A DNA stretch of 13,968 bases from an uncultured Desulfomonile sp. (lineage in GTDB: Bacteria; Desulfobacterota; Desulfomonilia; Desulfomonilales; Desulfomonilaceae): contig CAINUH010000029.1 in assembly GCA_903853735.1 (NCBI GenBank), positions 1 to 13,968 of the forward strand, given 5' to 3'. Below the pieces are notes generated by a model. That model ran no database searches and was not told where the DNA came from. It saw nothing but the letters and a program-made list of their open reading frames with translations. Positions 13,908-13,968 of the stretch are shown here, piece by piece; positions within the stretch are counted from its first letter, which is position 1; every line of letters starts with the position of its first letter. The position numbers and the translations under genes were made by a program.

Positions 13908-13968
13908 GAAGGATGGGGTAGCCTGACTCTTTCCGCACGGCCAGTTCCCTGACATTGGTTTCCAGATG
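13897..13968 (-). CDS. Partial C-terminus, possibly TnpB
   Basis: An open frame enters from the right edge and ends at a TGA (13899-13897) inside the loop of the first hairpin. It codes 23 residues: HLETNVRELAVRKESGYPI then LQPL. The tail's composition (ETxVRELAVRKESG) resembles the variable C-terminal tails of IS200/IS605 TnpB proteins, and ending inside the terminal hairpin fits the tnpB/omega-RNA overlap. Only the last residues are visible, so catalytic motifs cannot be checked. Confidence 0.35.
   Translation of the reverse strand, partial: HLETNVRELAVRKESGYPILQPL

Overview
The window looks like a chromosomal segment of a Gram-negative, GC-moderate anaerobe of the former Deltaproteobacteria (Desulfobacterota). 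I infer this from the gene order yceD-rpmF-fab genes-acpP-fabF-rpiB-glyA and from the exported OmpA-like and transglycosylase-like envelope proteins; no rRNA or other direct phylogenetic marker is present.

Left part (1-3525). A minus-strand secreted protein with a degenerate VWA domain and a C-terminal OmpA-like peptidoglycan-binding domain (127-1188) is divergent from a small DUF2752 membrane protein (1394-1852). A 19-bp inverted repeat lies between them. A decayed repeat fragment (1871-1975) precedes a membrane-anchored alpha/beta hydrolase (2062-3180). A small putative exported protein of unknown family follows on the minus strand (3211-3525).

Core part (3695-10587), all on the plus strand: yceD, rpmF (59 aa), fabD, fabG, acpP, fabF, rpiB, glyA and a glyA-coupled four-helix membrane protein. 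These supply ribosomal protein L32, the malonyl-ACP/elongation/reduction machinery of type II fatty acid synthesis, pentose-phosphate isomerisation, and serine/glycine/one-carbon metabolism. Catalytic residues are intact in all the enzymes. plsX and fabH, which normally sit between rpmF and fabD, are absent: rpmF and fabD are only 11 bases apart. A good sigma-70-type promoter (TTGACT-18-TATTAT) lies just before yceD.

Right part (10588-13968). A long intergenic region holds a repeat fragment and a compact unit made of promoter, 9-bp stem, pyrimidine-rich linker and strong intrinsic terminator. This unit reads as a small-RNA gene of about 120 nt. Two minus-strand envelope genes follow: an 87-aa exported protein and a 496-aa DUF1615-like (lytic-transglycosylase-like) protein. 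The far right edge carries a strong minus-strand terminator, a possible frame-disrupted microprotein gene with a perfect Shine-Dalgarno sequence, and what appears to be the right end of an IS200/IS605-type element: a partial TnpB C-terminus running into two tight hairpins, a possible omega-RNA. The main items for follow-up are the sRNA candidate, the IS end/omega-RNA with the adjoining microprotein locus, and the missing plsX-fabH pair.
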